Below, one piece after another: positions 24,717-36,736 of a DNA stretch of 64,000 nucleotides. Under the pieces are notes generated by a model. The model ran no database searches and was not told the DNA's origin. It saw nothing but the letters and a program-made list of their open reading frames with translations. This DNA comes from Tyto alba (taxonomy: Eukaryota > Chordata > Aves > Strigiformes > Tytonidae). The position numbers and the translations under genes are program-made. The stretch covers positions 22,294,198-22,358,197 of the forward strand of contig NW_024881321.1 of NCBI RefSeq assembly GCF_018691265.1, given 5' to 3'. The first letter of the stretch is position 1. The number at the start of each line of letters is the position of its first letter.

Positions 24717-27505
24717 ATAGATATATGGACATTTAGATTACTTATTTGGGGAGCTTTTTAATTTATTTTTAATGTCCTCTCTTCTGCCTCCACAAATTAC
24801 TTAGTTTAATGTCTGTCTTCAAATATTCTGAGGAATAGTATTTTGTGTAATAACCACTTTCTTGTAAAATCTAATCCTTGAAATATGAATTTAAAATGAA
24901 CTAAATTTTCAACATGCTTTTAAATTTCACATTTTATTTTTATGTCATATTTACTACACTGCCTGCAGAATACTCTAACATTAAATGAAAAACTGGTCCC
25001 TCTCTTTACAAAACTAAGAAACCTTGTTAGATATCTTTGATATTAATCAGATCATCTAGAATTTGCATATTTCATGAATTTGGTGGAGGTAAATGAAATT
25101 TCTACTAACCATGTGAGCCTAATATCAATCATATTCTAGAAATTGTTTTGATTTTCAGGTCTTTTAAGTAACATTATTGATAGACCTCTTCTATAGATTA
25201 TTATAAGTGTGGTGTCTTGACAGTGATCTCATGTCTTTTATTATAACTTTACTAGAATCTCAAGTATCATTGCATTAATTTGTATTCCTTTACATGTAAA
25301 TTTAATATTAGGAATGTGTTGTATTAGATGAAAGAATTAGTTTGAGAGGAAGGCACACTTTTCTCTACATCAAATACATTTGTAGCCTTAGAAAATATTT
25401 TAAAAAGCTGTCTAGACACCTGCAGCTCTTACTTGCCCTCCCAACTCAAACAACAAATGAAGAAACAAAAAACCCAAACCAAACAAACCCAATATTTAAT
25501 TCTGTAAAAAGGAGATGCATTTAATTCACTTAGACATATAATACCAGAATATCCTAAATTTAATCTAAGATCATTGCCACTTTTCATATTTAGGTTGTAG
25601 TACTTATATGATGAGTTTTGTTGCTATGTGAATTTTAAAAATCAGGTGATTACAGGGTAAACAACATGCAAATATATCAGAACATATTTCAGACTGTGAT
25701 TCCCACAAATGTGTCTACCTTGCAATGCAGAAATACCAAAGCTAGTCTTAAATGACTTAACTCAGATTCTGGAAGCAGCTTAATCCTATTAATATGTAAA
25801 ACCATATAGACTACTATAATTTACTGAGAAGTGAATACATTTGAACATTCCTTTTTGACTTAGAAAAGTCACAGACATATCAGATATATCTATCAGATAG
25901 AGGGAACTTTTCATTATGTTCTAAAAGTGATATAATCTTACAGCAAACACAAGCCCCAAGGTTTGTAGCGATTCATTTATCAAAAGAACATTTCTTTATA
26001 AGTTTTAGAAAAATCAAGGATAAATAAAAGCAAGGGCTGATGGAGTTTATCAACAGGTCATTTTTTCCAGTACTAATGGAAAAACTATTATGATGATAAT
26101 ATAACAAAATAATAACTAATGCACATCGATTACTAATTGTCTTATTTCATTTATTTTCTAGGGTATTTAAACTGATGTACTAGATTTAGAATGTAATCTG
26201 TAACACATTATACTGTGAAAGCTAGTCTTTGACAAACACAGAACATATTTCTGTACTAAATTAAGATCTTACATTATTTGCAACAAGTAGCAGATAACAG
26301 AGTGCATGTCAGGTTATACTAGGATCAGTAACCTATATGCAGAGTGAAACCGTAACATAATAATGCATAATCCTGTTGATACTTGGAAGCTCCATGTCCT
26401 AGGATGAACACAGGAAGACCAAAATAAGCATTTGTGAGTAGAAGCTGAGGTAATGGAGAGCTAGTCCAAGCTCATAATAACCATGGGACATAATAACCAT
26501 TCTAAAAACATCATAGTGATTTCAAAGTTAATTTCCATCTAACTCTGACAGTTGAATATTTTGCCTTACCACATATTCTTCTTAATTTTTAACTCTGAGA
26601 TATGTAGTGTTCTTCAGTGGTCCTTAGGATGTTTATGCGTGGTATTCAAAATCCAAAATTCTATAGGTAACCTTCCATTTGAAATTATTTATCTTCCAAA
26701 ATTCTATTTAAAAAAAAATATATTTATCTTAAAATCCAACTGCGATATACAGAGATAAATGGATATTCCAAAAGCAGAACATTTAAAAAAAAACATTGTG
26801 TTAGAAAATTAGCAGCAGTCAACATAAAGCTTAGACATCCAACAGCATATCCAGGGGAAAAAATGTTTCATTATCTCCTGCTAAATAATAGAAGATGAAG
26901 AGAGAGGATCTTTTACAAAATATAGTAAGTTTAACATTTTTAGGGTATTTTTTGTCTATTCTATTTTTTTAATTTATTATAAGCATTTCATTATATTTAT
27001 GTAAATTATGCATTCAAAGCTCTTTTAAGAGTAGTTTGATTTAAAGATAACTGCCCAAGATGATTTGGTATGTTGAATATTAATTACAGCTGTACAGCAC
27101 AGAGAATTCTACAAAGTTCCCAATATTTTACAATACAGGCTAGTGGTTACATTTAAATTTAAATCCTAAAAAGTTTTAATTTTGTAAAGTAAGCAACCTA
27201 AGTTTTGTAAGAAGCCTTTAAATAACATAAAATTCTTTCCTTTTTATATTAAAGAAGCTTTTGAATTTCAGTGGGAGTATCTTAGTATATTATAAGTTGA
27301 CTGATTCTTTTATGTTCTTTATTATTTGATAGTATGGAATCAAATGGAGGCCTTAGCTGACAGCCTAGGAGACATCCTAGTACTGCAATTGAGACAAAGT
27401 GAAATTATTTGATTAATCTGTATGATGGATTTTAACTAGAACAAAGGTAACATGTACCTTGTATTCTAAGGAGAAAATAAAAAATGTATTACAGTTTAAA
27501 TTCAG

Positions 27506-27520
27506 AGTGCCATCTAGTGC
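27506..27520 (-). promoter_or_regulatory. CTCF-like motif (weak)
   Basis: On the minus strand this reads GCACTAGATGGCACT, one mismatch from the CTCF core CCASYAGRKGGC. A chance match is possible in 64 kb, and nothing nearby supports function. Confidence 0.25.
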
Positions 27521-27870
27521 TGAATAGAAATGTAAAAAATTAGCCATATTTAATCTGAACATATACATCTTTTAAACCAATGTATATCATCAAGATCTTA
27601 AAACTGAATAAAAAAAATGTGTATGCTTAACATAGTACATTATAGGAAATAATTTTTAAAACTATGATATATTTGCTCTTAAAAAAGCTGCAAAATTTTG
27701 TCTGGAAAATCTCTAGTATACCTCTGTGCTTACACTTCAAAGTATTTGACAGCTCAACATATGGAATTCAAATATGTCTTTGCCAATATTCAGAAACAAC
27801 GTCATATGAATTCATTATGGTCTCATATTTTGTTTTCCTACCTTGGTCACCTATATTAGAGAGTATTAAC

Positions 27871-27957
27871 TTTTTTTTTTTTTTTCAGTTGTGGAACATA
27901 CTTGCTGTTATGTTGGTTTTGGTTGTTTTTTTTTTTTTGTTTTTTTTTTTTTTTCTC
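27871..27957. repeat. T-rich low-complexity stretch
   Basis: Runs of T (16 and more) broken by G and C. The phenylalanine-rich plus-strand frame across it is a composition artefact. Confidence 0.9.
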
Positions 27958-28837
27958 CAGTATCAGTAAAAGTTAGAGAAATTGATAGGTTCAATAACTT
28001 GATAAGTCTGATAGAATTCCTTGGTCAATAAAGTATATTTCCTGGGAAATCCTTGTTCAGTGTTGATAAAATAAATAAGAAATCCTGAAGTCTTTGACTG
28101 AAATATATCAGAAGGATTGTTTACATTATTTATTTTGTTGGTTTGTTTATTTGTTTTAAAGTTTGGTAGTCAAAAGCTGTAGCAGAATCTATGATTCAGA
28201 AAAGAAACATTTTTCTGGAAGGCTAGTAACAAAATCTAAAATAATGAAGACCAAAATATTAGTCTTTCCCTTTTACCAGAAAAGCTTCAAACTAAAGGAA
28301 CAATGTGTTTGAAAAATCTGCTCCTACTCTATCAGTGAAGTTTTGGTTGTCTTTCATGTCCTCTAGAAATGTCAAATATTTGTTGAGTTAAACAGCTTTC
28401 ATTCTTTCCTGGTGAAATTTAATTTTTAATAAGAGACCTCAATAAAAGCACTGAATTAAGAACTAGATCTTTTATATATAAGAACCTGCTTTACACAACT
28501 GAATATAACACCTTAAATACTATGCTCAACAGATCCATCTGTAGTCCTTAGAGAACCACTCTCACTTTACGAACTTCCCCCCCTTCTGCTTTCCCTCCAT
28601 TCCTCATCACAACTCACCAACGTGCAGTTTTCATTAAAAATACCTCCAATTAAAATGAGATATAAAATAATTATGGGTATGTTCTCAATTCATTCTACCT
28701 TTAACTCAATCTTTTACTCTCAGAAAAGAAGCAAACAGTGCATTTTTTCAAGGAAAATTAAGTTTACTGGAAGGATATTTTAGGCTACCAAATAAGTAAA
28801 TGTCTTGACAGAATTATTCATTATTGTATATCATTGT

Positions 28838-29320
28838 TTGAGCCTACTCAGCAGCTAAACACTCTGCAGTCGCTCATCCACCCTCCCCCCACTTGGGAAT
28901 GGGAAGGGAATCAGAGGGGCAAAGGGAGACTCACGGGTTGAGATAAAAACAGTTTAATAACAGTAACAGAACAATACACTGACAGCAGTATCAGCAGGTA
29001 ACGTACAATACAGCTGCTCACCACCTGCTGACTGACACCCACCTGCTCCCAGCTGGCAATCACCAACACAAAGGCACTACAGCAACACTCCCAGAAGTGA
29101 GAGCCCCTCCTGGCCCTCTCCTGCCTTTATATAGTGAGCACAATGTCACATGACATGGACTATCGGCCAATCCGGGCCCAGCCCTCCAGCTGTGCTCCCC
29201 CCGCCCCCGCACACAGGTGAGGGCACTGGGACCTGGGGAGCCCCTGGGGTCTCAGTGTGCTGCAGCACTCCTCCAGCTGCCAAAACAAACATGAACTCTA
29301 TTCCAGCCCGAAGCAGGACA
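28838..29320 (-). mobile_element. Solo LTR A (family 2b), antisense
   Basis: A GC-rich 483-bp LTR. The sense (minus) strand begins TGTCCTGCTTCGGGCTGG and ends in GGCTCA(A). Flanks share TTGT (28834-28837 and 29321-29324), a likely 4-5 bp target-site duplication with a T-run ambiguity at the boundary. It is nearly the same as LTR B at 34826, about 8% different by eye count. On the minus strand the order is GC box (29199-29207), inverted CCAAT (29167-29171), TATATAAAGG (29124-29133) and an ATTAAA polyadenylation signal (28953-28958). No viral interior adjoins. The opposing frames at 29146-29386 are chance products of GC-rich DNA. Confidence 0.85.
29124..29207 (-). promoter_or_regulatory. U3 promoter of LTR A
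   Basis: Reading the minus strand 5' to 3': GGGGCGGGG (29199-29207), CCAAT in inverted form (29167-29171), an E-box position now GTCACATGAC (29145-29154), then TATATAAAGG (29124-29133). Spacing is like a classical polymerase II core promoter. The E-box has a CACATG core where LTR B has CACGTG, as expected from CpG decay. Activity is inferred only. Confidence 0.6.
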
Positions 29321-30689
29321 TTGTACAATTATGAACAATATGTCCAGTTTAGAACAGCATATGTTTACCTGGAATCTCTTACCTAGTAAATACACTTGAG
29401 TTTACATAAAAACTGAGTGGTTAAGAAAGGCTATAAGCTAAGTGCTGTAAGAATCCCACCAGAAGTATTTTAAAGACAGATGCAATGCATCATTGAATCT
29501 GTTTCATAACATTTCTCTACCACTTTCCTTCCTACACTTGCGAACAATTTATCCTGGTGGAAAATCCTGTCTCCAGGCAGACTGCCTCTTGGGAACCAGT
29601 ACATGTTGGATCATTTGGTGTATATTTATTAAGTTAAAAATGATAACAAATGACCTGTAGGCTAAACAAACAAACAAATAAACAAAATCCAGATTAAGAT
29701 TTTCTTCCATATGTTTTTAAATAATTACAAGGGAATTGAAACACTCCCATGTGATTATCTTCAGCTTCAGGAGGAAGTTGTACAGATGGGCTCTACAATA
29801 AACTGGCTGATCATTTCAGCTCTTTGGCTCTTACTTATCCTGTTGCTTGAGAGTGATAAATTAATTCCAAACTGAATTCAGCTAGGTTTCAATTATAAAA
29901 ATAATCATTAGTTACATAATTTCTAAAAAGAAAACTTCCTCTCTCTTCCAAATACCAAATGGATGTACTTGTGTAAACCATCTTCTCCATTACTCAGCTA
30001 GCCATTGCTCATGAAACCAGAAAGAAGAAATCCAGTCTTACATCTACCTTACAATATGTTATACCATAATTATTTTCATTTACTTTATGCAAAATATACT
30101 TCTTTTCCTCCTAGGCCTCTCAAACAATCCCAATTTCCCATTAGTCAAGATGAAATTCCTTTTCTGGGTTAAAAATAATTAGTCACCATGTCTCCATTTG
30201 GAACATTTGGAATTCTGTTGATAGTCATAAAAAATTAGCAGCATATTTATCAACTTATGTTTTAAAATGCCAGTGCCATAGAAAATATTATTTTGTTAAA
30301 AATTAATATTTATATTTATATAGAACAAAATAATTTATGTATAGCAATATTTCGAGAACTATGAGGGAGTGAGAGTTTCTAGCATAAATTAAGCATTTTG
30401 ATCATTTCATGTTTAAGTCTGATACTCAAACCTACTTTTATTTCCAACAGAGAGAATTAGACAACTCCAGGGTGCAATTCTTGCCTGAATCTTCCATAGG
30501 CATTGACTTTACAAAACTAAAGCAAGTGAGTTTAATTTTTCTGCAGACATTTTTTCTGCTGAATTCTAATAGTTTAGGTATCTAATTTAAGTGGAATGGT
30601 TCTCATTTTGGAGGACTTCAGTAATAATCATTAAGTCTCTCTTTTTAGTTACTGACAGACACTTCAAAGCTGAAGTCTGTGTGGTTGTA
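29321..30689. other. Non-coding DNA between LTR A and a CR1 tail
   Basis: No retroviral interior (gag, pol, env) is recognisable, which argues that LTR A is solo. A short CAAA-rich piece occurs near 29668-29687. Otherwise it is AT-rich and unrecognised. Confidence 0.55.
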
Positions 30690-30840
30690 GTGTCTCTATC
30701 CTTGGAGATATTCAGTAGCCACCTGGACATGATCCTGGGCAACCTGCTCTAGGTGATGCTGCTTGAGAAGAGGGGTTGGACAAGGTGACTTTCAGAGGTC
30801 CCTTTCAACTGCAATCATTCTGTGAGTCTTTGATTCTGTT
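30690..30840 (+). mobile_element. CR1 3' tail fragment
   Basis: About 150 bp of CR1 3' UTR in sense orientation. It has TTGGAGATATTCAG, CCTGGGCAACCTGCTC, AGGTCCCTTTCAAC and a terminal ATTCTGTGAGTCTTTGATTC-like repeat. It is a severely 5'-truncated insertion. Confidence 0.85.
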
Positions 30841-31010
30841 AAGTCACCACCTTATGCTGGGCAACCATTTTGTGACAGGATGAATCACCCTATGAAAATT
30901 CTTAGATATCCCTACTGTTTAAACACAGAGACCAGGTGACCAGTTAAGCATAGAAATCTAGTTTTATCAGGGCTAAAATTAAGTAAAATAATTTACATTC
31001 AGTGTGTTGG
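30841..31010. other. Short unique spacer
   Basis: Nothing is recognised between the CR1 tail and the next LTR. Confidence 0.5.
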
Positions 31011-31980
31011 TGTCATGGTTTAAGACCAGAGGGCAACTTAGTACCATGCGGCCACTCCCTCATTCCTTTCCTCTCAGGCATGGGGAGGAGATAATAAAGC
31101 AAAAGTCTCAGAGATGGGGACAAGGACAGGGAGGGATGACTCACCATCATGATCATAGACAAAAGACAGACTCCAATGGAAAAGAAAAATAACATCAATT
31201 TAATTTGGACACTGCCACCACTAATCTACCAATCAAACGGAGTAGGATAGCAAAAACCACAACTATATCTTAAAAACACCTTTCCTTCACTTCTCCCTGG
31301 GCTCAGCTTTGCCCCCAGTTTCTTCACCTCCTCACCCCCAGCAGTGAAGTGGGTCAGGGGATGGGAGTTGCAGTCAGTTCATCATCCATTGTCTCTGGCA
31401 CTCCTTCCTCCTCAGAGGGAGCACTCCTCACACTCTTCCCATACTCTAATGTGGGGTCCCTCACATGGGAGACGGTCCTCCATGAACTTCCTCTGATGTG
31501 AGTCCTTCCCAGAGGGCTGAAGCTCTTCATGAACTTCCCTAGCAAAGAGTTCTCCCAGCAACAGACTGCCCCAGCACAGGCATCCCTCAGAACCACAGAC
31601 CCCTTCAGGCATAACAACCCAATCAAGTGTGGGATCGGCCGTGGGCATCTCCTCTATTGTTGACTTTCATGATCTACAGGGGGACAGCCTGCCCTCTCAC
31701 CACAGGCTGCAGTGGAGTCTCTGCTTTGGTCCACCTCCCACCTCCTCTTCCTTTCTTCCATTGACCTCAGTGTTTGCATAGGTATTTCCTTCAAAACTCC
31801 TCCTCCCAGGTTCCCCTTTTTAAATGTGTTACTACAGAGGTGTGGCCGCCATCACTAAGTGGCTCAGTCGAGGCCAGAGGTGAGTCCAACTTAGATGTGG
31901 GGAAGCTTCTAGAAACTTCTCACAGGAGCCACCCTTGTATCTCTCCTGCTACCAAAATCCCACCACACACAAAGCCAACA
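31011..31980 (-). mobile_element. Large LTR of mosaic make-up, antisense
   Basis: A block of about 970 bp with TGTCATGGTTTAAG at the plus-strand left edge and AAAGCCAACA at the right. The sense strand begins TGTTGGCTTTGTG, then family-1 words GGATTTTGGTAGCAGG, a weak TATA near 31817-31827 and the family-1 R region at about 31080-31270. Its sense 3' end (CTTAAACCATGACA) instead looks like family 2, whose 36146 copy ends in TTAAACCACAACA. A GC-rich middle section (31420-31560) is shared with the truncated LTR at 43557. I could not find a matching target-site duplication (GTTGG against CCATG). Several minus-strand frames inside are shadows. Confidence 0.75.
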
Positions 31981-32372
31981 CCATGGGGATTACTATGAAT
32001 AATACTGAAAAAGACCACCATTATATACTGAATAGTCTGCATATAATGTATGTAATGTAGCTAATAAGTAATTATCTGTTGAACTAAGAATGCATTATGA
32101 AACTGTAGACATTGAGACTATCTTTGCAGTGACTGAAAAATTGAATGAAGTACATATTGCATTCCTGGCTCTTCAACCCATATCTGCTTGAGAAGACCAC
32201 GGTCACTTTTTCCTCTGAGCAAGAATAAGGATGTGTGAAAGCAGGAGAACCCTAATGTACATCATCATGTATACAGGATGAGATGAGCAGGCAGCCGGAA
32301 AGCACTTAAGGTTTGAAAAATTTAGATGCAGTCAAAGTTGATCAGGGATCATCGTAGACATCCTCTAACCTC
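31981..32372. other. Spacer between two LTRs
   Basis: About 390 bp of unique-looking sequence between oppositely oriented LTRs. No gene or viral interior was seen. Confidence 0.5.
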
Positions 32373-32840
32373 TGTACTGGTTTCAGCTGATATAGAGTTA
32401 GTTTTCTTCATAGAAGCTTGTATGGTGTTATGTTTAGGATTTGGGACCAAAACAGTGTTGATAATACACTGGTGTTTTATTGGTTGCTGAGCAGTGCTTA
32501 CACAGAGTCAAGGCATTTACTGCTTCTCTGTCTGCTCCACCAGACCACCAGTAGGCTGGGGGTGCACAAGGAGGGAACATGGACATGACAGCTGACCCCA
32601 ACAGATCAAAGGGATATTCCATACCATATGATGTCATGTTCAGCATGAAAAACTGGTGGAAAGAAAGAGGAAGGGGGGACCATTTATAGTTATGGCATTT
32701 GTCTTCCCAAGTAACCATTACACATGGTGAAGCTCTTCTTTCCTGGAAAAGGCTTCTGAATCTCTTACCTATCCTACTGTGGGAGAATGAGCAAGGTGGC
32801 TCTGTGGGGCTTAACTGCCACCTGGGGTTAAACCACAACA
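32373..32840 (+). mobile_element. Solo LTR (family 2), sense, internally deleted
   Basis: 468 bp starting TGTACTGGTTTCAGCTGATAT and ending GTTAAACCACAACA. The flanks are ACCTC (32368-32372) and ACTTC (32841-32845), a 5-bp duplication with one mismatch. It aligns by eye with the longer copy at 36146: shared start, the GTTGATAATACACTG phrase, the ATTCCATA region and the end. It lacks about 120 bp of the middle, including most of the polyadenylation region. It is not part of a provirus. The minus-strand frame 32434-32841 is its shadow. Confidence 0.88.
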
Positions 32841-34825
32841 ACTTCCAAATGTGGCTTGCTAATGAGATACATACAGGGAACCTATGGTAACAGCAAAACC
32901 TATTCTGCTAAGTGATGGTCCTTTCTTTTACTCCTGAACTGATCAGGATTTTTTTCATGTTAGAATAAGAATGTAGTTTGTTTCTTTCTTTTAAAAAGGG
33001 GGATAAAATAGAAGTAAAGAGAATTTTTAAATTCCCTGTTGTTCCCTCAAAACAGATCCCAAAATATCAGACCTGAGAATCTGTACAGTGTGAGTTAATT
33101 GGGCTGTCCTAAGCCAAGAAACTTCAAAATTGCAAGATAGCCTCAAAAATGAACAAGAGTGTTTTATTCTTGGTGCAAAAGAATATATGTCAGAAGTCAA
33201 TAATATATCTAGAATTAGATTCAAGGCTGCTGCCTTATTCTCTAAGCACATTGAGACCTCAGGCTTTTTCCAATTAATGAAATTATAAAATAATTACCTT
33301 TTTTTTAAGACAACTTTTTGGTAAGTCTAAAATTTGGGTGTTCAGATATTTTTTTTCAGTCTTTGTAATATGTAAGGTCTTTGCTATTCCTACCTGTATA
33401 GGGCATTATGACAAATGTATTTGTTGGTTTTAATGAAAAAAAAAAAAAATAGAAGACAAAAATGTCAGTCCAGTCACACTGACACTACAAGGAAGAGGAT
33501 ATCTCACCATTTCCCTGCTTTTTTATGTTAATATTGATGGCAGTTCATCTCTATTCCTTACAGTTATCCTGAGAACCAGAAATAAGAAACACAAGTCAAC
33601 CAGTAAATTCTTTTAATTCCTGTACACTCACATACACGTACACACACACAGGGAGATATGTTGACATATTTGTATACCTATTAATATATGAATTTATATT
33701 ATAAATTTAATAAAGTAAGAATAGGCACTTATTGTGTTTTGAATAGAAGGATTCCTCTTTATTAATTTAAAAGTTCCTTGGTGACATTAATATGAGCCCA
33801 AGAGGAAAAACGTGTTCCAATTAATTCTACTTAGGACATTGTTATTTTTTTGCAGCCTTTTGAGTAATAACACAGCTCAGGTTAAGCAATGACTAATAAA
33901 CTTCTACTTCCTTCACTGTCTACTTAATAGCTGGCATCTGCCTCAAGGTAGTAACTAACAAGCTGGTAATTAAAAGTCCAAATTCAGTGAAAACATCAGT
34001 TTCAAAGTCTGAACAGAATTTTATTTCAGGACTGTATAGAGGCCCCAGTCTATGTTGTAACTTTTTTAATAAATGAAAAAAAAAAAAAGCCCATACAATA
34101 TCAATTTATTATTTTCTCAATAGAAATTACTGAACTCTGAAATTATTTTATACTCATTTGTCATCTCACAAAAGAAACTCAAGTAATATTCCAGGGGTTT
34201 TATTTTTTTGGGTCTCATAGCACAATTCATTAACCAAACTTATTTTTTTTCAGACACCTATGATTTTTCCATTGAAATACTTCATCTCTTACAAAATTAA
34301 AAGTAAGTAATATTTTCAAAACACAAAAGTGACTTAATAGTTTACATACTATTATTAAAAAAAAAAAAATACATTCTTCAGTAAATTTCAGCTACCTAGA
34401 CACATATTTATTTAGGCCATCTTTAGCCATCACAAAGTCATTCATCTAAAACAGGGTCTAACTCATGGGTAGTGAGTATCTTAGATTAGGAGTAATCCAC
34501 TGGAAGTCTCTGTTCTCTCTCCCTTTCCCCTAAGGACAGATTTTTATCTAGACTGCCTAGGCTTCTGTGGGATAAACTTCTGAGCTTCCTGCTTAACATC
34601 ACCAGTAAATTTTGTCATCAGTGATAACCTATAGTGTTGATAAAGAACAATGAATTATGTTGAACTTAGTAGCTGTTTTTAATCACAGTTCAATGTTTCT
34701 GATTTAAAAAAATAAGAAAAAAATTCTTTTTGTCATCCGCATAGTCTTCTGAAAGGCACTTATTTTTACTTTTACCTCTAATTCTTAATTGATGGAGATA
34801 GTTCACCTCTTAATCTATGTCATCT
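32841..34825. other. AT-rich non-coding DNA, no gene seen
   Basis: About 2 kb with short A runs (33433, 34078, 34360) and a short ACAC tract (about 33635-33648). No exon or viral interior is visible, so LTR B is not linked to LTR A by recognisable viral sequence. Confidence 0.55.
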
Positions 34826-35305
34826 TTTGAGCCTACTCAGCAGCTAAACGCCACACAGTCGCTCACCCACCCCCTCCCCAACTGGGAATGGGGAAGGAAT
34901 CGGAGGGGCAAAAGGAGACTTGCGGGTTGAGATAAAAACAGTTTAATAACAGTAACAGAACAATACGCTGACAGCAGTATCAGGGGGTAATGTACAATAC
35001 AGCTGCTCACCACCCAACCAACCCCCACCTGCTCCCAGCTGGCCATCCCCAACACAAAGGCACCACAGCAACACTCCCAGAAGTGAGAGCCCCTCCTGGC
35101 CCTCTCCTGCCTTTATATAGTGAGCACAATGTCACGTGACATGGAACATCGGCCAATCCAGGCCCAGCCCTCCAGCTGTGCTCCCCCCGCCCCCGCACAC
35201 AGGTGAGGGCACTGGGGCCTGGGGAGCCCCTGGGGTCTCAGTGTGCTGCAGCACTCCTCCCGCTGCCAAACCAACAGGAACTCTAGTCCAGCCCCAACCA
35301 GGACA
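34826..35305 (-). mobile_element. Solo LTR B (family 2b), antisense
   Basis: About 480 bp, closely matching LTR A. The sense strand starts TGTCCTGGTTGGGGCTGG. The plus-strand flank ATCT at 34822-34825 recurs at 35306-35309. These flanks differ from those of LTR A, so the two are separate insertions and not the two ends of one provirus. The minus strand has a GC box (35185-35193), inverted CCAAT (35153-35157), the full palindromic E-box GTCACGTGAC (35131-35140), TATATAAAGG (35110-35119) and ATTAAA (34942-34947). It is followed by a GTTT/T-rich run at 35317-35360. The frames on both strands here are chance. Confidence 0.87.
35110..35193 (-). promoter_or_regulatory. U3 promoter of LTR B with intact E-box
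   Basis: On the minus strand the order is GC box, inverted CCAAT, GTCACGTGAC, TATATAAAGG. GTCACGTGAC is the palindrome recognised by USF/TFE-type bHLH factors (established knowledge). Transcription would run toward lower coordinates. All core elements are undamaged, so this is the most promoter-like sequence in the window. Activity is inferred. Confidence 0.6.
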
Positions 35306-36145
35306 ATCTGGTTTCGGTTTGTTTGTTTGGTTGTTTTTTTTTTCTTTTCTTTTTTTCTATTTTCCAATTTCAGCTTCAGAGTTTATGGTTCTGTTCATAA
35401 TTTTTTAAGTATTAAAGTTACAATGGTTGATCTTAACATTTGCATCAGACATCCAATTCTAGTAGGATAACTTTGATCTAACTTTAGTATTATAGAAGCC
35501 TAGACTTTTAGACTTCCTGCACAGTTGATTAAATCCTTGTGGAGAACAAAGAATCTATCTAACAGATGGAGTGAATCGTTCCTTGTAATTGATTATTTTA
35601 CAAAACTTATTAATTTCCTGGCGCATACATTCTGTGGCCTATCACAGTGACTTGATGACATAAAAGAATCCTATTGGAGTCTGTTGCAGATCCCAGCAGG
35701 CTGAGGGAACCTGCTTTTCTTTCCATGGGAATCAAAAGAAAGAATGATACATAAGCATGTTTGTTCTGATTTTAATTTGGAATATAGGCATTATATATAT
35801 GCAGGTGCTTCAGGAAGTATGAAGCTCTCTGAAGCCGCAGTATATAGTCATAGTCTATCCAGTATATACACACATACTTCATTTGAGCTACTCATCTCAT
35901 CCTCCCTTTAGAGCTCATGAAGTAAAATAAGCTTCATCATTGTTCAATTCATTTTAGAAGCTCAATGCCCTAACAATGCCTACTTGTATGCACTGAGTAT
36001 AAAGGAAGCCTGGAGTGACTAACTCTGATATTGATATCTATATTTAGCCAGATAAATCTCACCTGTAATATGTAGAATTAGGAACTTTCATGTTATGAGT
36101 CCCACTTTTAGATTTCCTGAGTAAACAAGAGAGAATGAACCTCCT
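35306..36145. other. Non-coding spacer with T-rich start
   Basis: A GTTT/T-rich stretch (about 35317-35360), then unique AT-rich DNA up to the next LTR. No gene was seen. Confidence 0.5.
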
Positions 36146-36731
36146 TGTCCTGGTTTCAGCTGCGATAGAGTTAATTTTTCTTTTTAGTAGTTAGAACAGT
36201 GCTGTGTTTTGGATTCAGTATGGGATTTTGTACGAGAAGAATGTTGATAATACACTGATGTTTTTGGTTGTTGCTGAGATGTCATGGACACTCTAGCTCC
36301 CCATTGGCCTGCCCATGTGTAGGTGCAGAAGAAGCGGAGAGGGAGCATGACCAGAGCACCAGACCCAAATTAGCCAGTGAAATACTCCATATCATGTAAT
36401 ATCATGCTCAGCGTATTAAGGAGGGGTGGCTAGGAAGGAGGGGGTTCTCTTGCTTCCAGGATTTCAATTGCAGCATCTTAGTTTTCAGGATCTCTAGCCA
36501 GGAACAGGCTGAGTATCAGCTGGTGGGTGGTGAGCAATCTCATTGTGCATTTCCTGTTTGTACTTTCTATTATTGTTATTATTTTAATTTATTTCAATTA
36601 TTAAACTTTTTTAATCTCAATTTACAAATCTCCCTTTAGCCTTCCAGTTCTCTTTCCCATCCCCCAGGATGGGAAGGGCAAGTGAGTGTCTGCATGGTGT
36701 TTTAGCTGCCAGACAGGTTTAAACCACAACA
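36146..36731 (+). mobile_element. Solo LTR (family 2), complete, sense
   Basis: 586 bp from TGTCCTGGTTTCAGCTG to TTTAAACCACAACA. A perfect 5-bp target-site duplication CTCCT flanks it (36141-36145 and 36732-36736), which fixes both ends. A degenerate TATA (TATTAAGG) lies near 36414-36421, and an ATTAAA polyadenylation signal at 36600-36605. It is the fullest family-2 copy and the reference for the deleted one at 32373. With no interior or second LTR it is a solo LTR. Five-base duplications fit several ERV classes, including ERVL-like ones. Confidence 0.93.
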
Positions 36732-36736
36732 CTCCT

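Larger units (their letters stand above)
24717..28837. other. AT-rich non-coding DNA, no gene seen
   Basis: About 4.1 kb without a recognised exon or transposon. It includes T-rich low-complexity DNA near 27871-27957 and a CTCF-like motif at 27506-27520. A CAAA-like stretch sits near 25440-25490. All open frames are short and unsupported. Confidence 0.55.

Noticed and set aside
32434..32841. 135-codon minus-strand frame
   Set aside because: It lies entirely within a solo LTR on the opposite strand.
28838..35305. A single provirus bounded by LTR A and LTR B
   Set aside because: The flanking repeats differ (TTGT and ATCT), other LTRs lie between, and no interior genes are visible.
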